NCBI GenBank assembly: GCA_035448545.1
Contig: DAOTJE010000016.1
Location: forward strand, 1 to 64,000
Direction of reading: 5' to 3'
DNA: 64,000 nt
Source of the DNA: Anaerobaca sp035448545
Lineage (GTDB): Bacteria; Planctomycetota; Phycisphaerae; Sedimentisphaerales; Anaerobacaceae
Shown: positions 62,943 to 64,000 of the stretch, piece after piece
Layout: every line of letters begins with the position of its first letter
Numbering within the stretch: the stretch's first letter is position 1
The notes under the pieces: model-generated
The model's database searches: none
What the model saw: only the letters and a program-made list of their open reading frames with translations
What the model was told of the DNA's origin: nothing
Position numbers and translations under genes: made by a program

Positions 62943-64000
62943 TTACAGATGCCAGGGACTGCGCATCGTGCGCGCCATCATCCGCGTCGCCTGCTCGTCG
63001 CCGAGGAACTGCTCCTTGTCCGGGTCCCATCGCAGCTTGCGTCCCAGACGCATCGCGATGTCCCCCAGCAGACAGACCGAACACGAGCGGTGCGCCACCT
63101 CGACCGGAGCGATCGTTTCCGCCCGCGACTTGACGCAGTCGTAGAAATTGGCCTTGTGATTGTTGCTCACATAGAGCTTCGTCTCATCCGGGCCGATCGT
63201 CTCCTCCAGCAGCGACTTGGGCTGCGCGTCGATGAACCCCCGGGTAACATGGACCCAGCCCGCGTCGCCCTCGAAGACCACACCCGACTTGTTCTCCTGC
63301 TCGTCGGCGCAGATGACCCGGACGCCATTGGCGTAGGTGTACTCGATGTGGAACCGCCCGTGCACGTCCCAGAGGCCCTCCTTGGGGAACTCCGCCCGGC
63401 CTTCGATCTCGACCGGTCCGGTGAGCTCGGTGCCCATGCCCCAGTGGGCGATGTCGTTGTGGTGGCTGCCCCACCCGGTGATCATGCCGGCGCTGTAGTC
63501 GCTGATGCGCAGCCAGCCCGGGCGATCATCGATCTTCTCGGGATGGACACGCTTTTCGGTGTACGGGGCCCACGGAGCCGGGCCGAGCCACATGTCGTAG
63601 TCGAGCCACTCGGGCACGGGCATCACCGGCTGCGGCTCGCAACCCGGATCGATTCCGAAACCGACCTTGACGGTGTGCAGCTTGCCGACGCGGCCGTTGC
63701 GGACCAACTCGCACGCCTTCCGGAACCGGCTGTCGGACCGCTGTTGGCTGCCGATCTGGAAGACGCGTCCGTATCGGCGGACCGTATCGCTGATGATGCG
63801 CCCTTCCTCCAGCGTCAGGGACAGCGGCTTTTGCAGGAAGATGTCCTTTCCCGCCCGCGCCGCGTCGACCGTGGGGATGGCATGCCAGTGGTCCGGCGTG
63901 ACGATCTGCACCGCGTCGATGTCCGCGCGGGCCAGCAGCTCACGGAAGTCTCCGTAGGTGGCGCAGCCCTGATAGGAAGCGGCGCCGCTTCGCGCCCGAT
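62943..64000 (-). CDS. Gfo/Idh/MocA oxidoreductase, 5' end outside the window
   Basis: At least 352 residues (open to the window edge). PDHWHA, FLQKPLSL catalytic motif (Gln instead of Glu before KP), GSHHNDIAHW and the end MRSPWHL. Closely resembles the exported oxidoreductase at 50107 (same MPVPEWLDYDMWLGPAPWAPY segment). The true N-terminus, and so presence of a TAT signal, is not visible. Head of the minus-strand cluster with DUF6807, Gfo/Idh/MocA and the URO-D-like gene. Confidence 0.9.
   Translation of the reverse strand, partial: RARSGAASYQGCATYGDFRELLARADIDAVQIVTPDHWHAIPTVDAARAGKDIFLQKPLSLTLEEGRIISDTVRRYGRVFQIGSQQRSDSRFRKACELVRNGRVGKLHTVKVGFGIDPGCEPQPVMPVPEWLDYDMWLGPAPWAPYTEKRVHPEKIDDRPGWLRISDYSAGMITGWGSHHNDIAHWGMGTELTGPVEIEGRAEFPKEGLWDVHGRFHIEYTYANGVRVICADEQENKSGVVFEGDAGWVHVTRGFIDAQPKSLLEETIGPDETKLYVSNNHKANFYDCVKSRAETIAPVEVAHRSCSVCLLGDIAMRLGRKLRWDPDKEQFLGDEQATRMMARTMRSPWHL

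Overview
The window is about 64 kb of GC-rich, densely coding bacterial chromosome. Gene content points to the Planctomycetota, most likely an anaerobic Phycisphaerae/Sedimentisphaerales-type bacterium (inference, no 16S here). The indicators are secreted PD40, subtilase-like and beta-helix proteins with dockerin-like calcium loops, DUF1080 and DUF6807 proteins, TAT-exported Gfo/Idh/MocA oxidoreductases, an OmcB-like DUF11 lipoprotein and a lysine-only histone-H1-like peptide. A B12-dependent ribonucleotide reductase, a full hydrogenase-maturation operon and a rubrerythrin/flavodiiron/rubredoxin defence set suggest an anaerobe that must survive oxygen. I see no insertion sequence, phage, CRISPR array, rRNA or replication origin.

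Layout. 0.2-16 kb is housekeeping: a short UvrC, a class II ribonucleotide reductase behind a tandem NrdR-box promoter, L13-S9, argC and argJ flanking a nitrilase-family gene and a decayed nucleotidyltransferase locus, a membrane pyrophosphatase, and rsfS-argS-yjbQ. 16.2-17 kb is non-coding but holds a minus-strand small-RNA candidate with consensus-like promoter, terminator and a seven-cytosine loop. 17-27.4 kb has yggS, a PP2C phosphatase and a secreted-protein block: a PD40 protein, two tandem subtilase-like proteins that both lack the catalytic Asp, and a papain-like protein. 27.4-36.4 kb holds metH/metF-fusion-thyX, the DUF11 lipoprotein, accB-accC, lysA and the H1-like peptide. 36.9-43.2 kb is nadD facing hypFCDEAB. 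43.4-50 kb has tRNA-Ala(GGC), an M23 peptidase, a DUF1080 lipoprotein, a 950-bp gene-free stretch with two structured elements, and a divergent glycosyltransferase/ATP-grasp pair. 50-53.9 kb is an exported oxidoreductase/LamG/aldo-keto-reductase set and a tetraheme cytochrome. 54-59.6 kb is an oxygen-defence region under a Fur-family regulator whose promoter carries a 28-bp palindrome; a second promoter serves ferritin-like protein, rubredoxin and zwf. 59.7-64 kb is a minus-strand sugar/aromatic-type catabolic cluster whose last gene runs off the window.

How they fit together. The metHF-thyX pair both consume methylene-tetrahydrofolate. The Hyp proteins would assemble the NiFe(CN)2CO centre of a hydrogenase encoded elsewhere. 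Rubrerythrin, Tpx and flavodiiron protein remove peroxide and O2/NO, with rubredoxin as electron carrier and G6PDH supplying NADPH. The most unusual items are the C-loop RNA, the paired Asp-less subtilases with swapped C-termini, a degenerate exported aldo-keto reductase, and the unexplained structured DNA at 46.7-47.4 kb.
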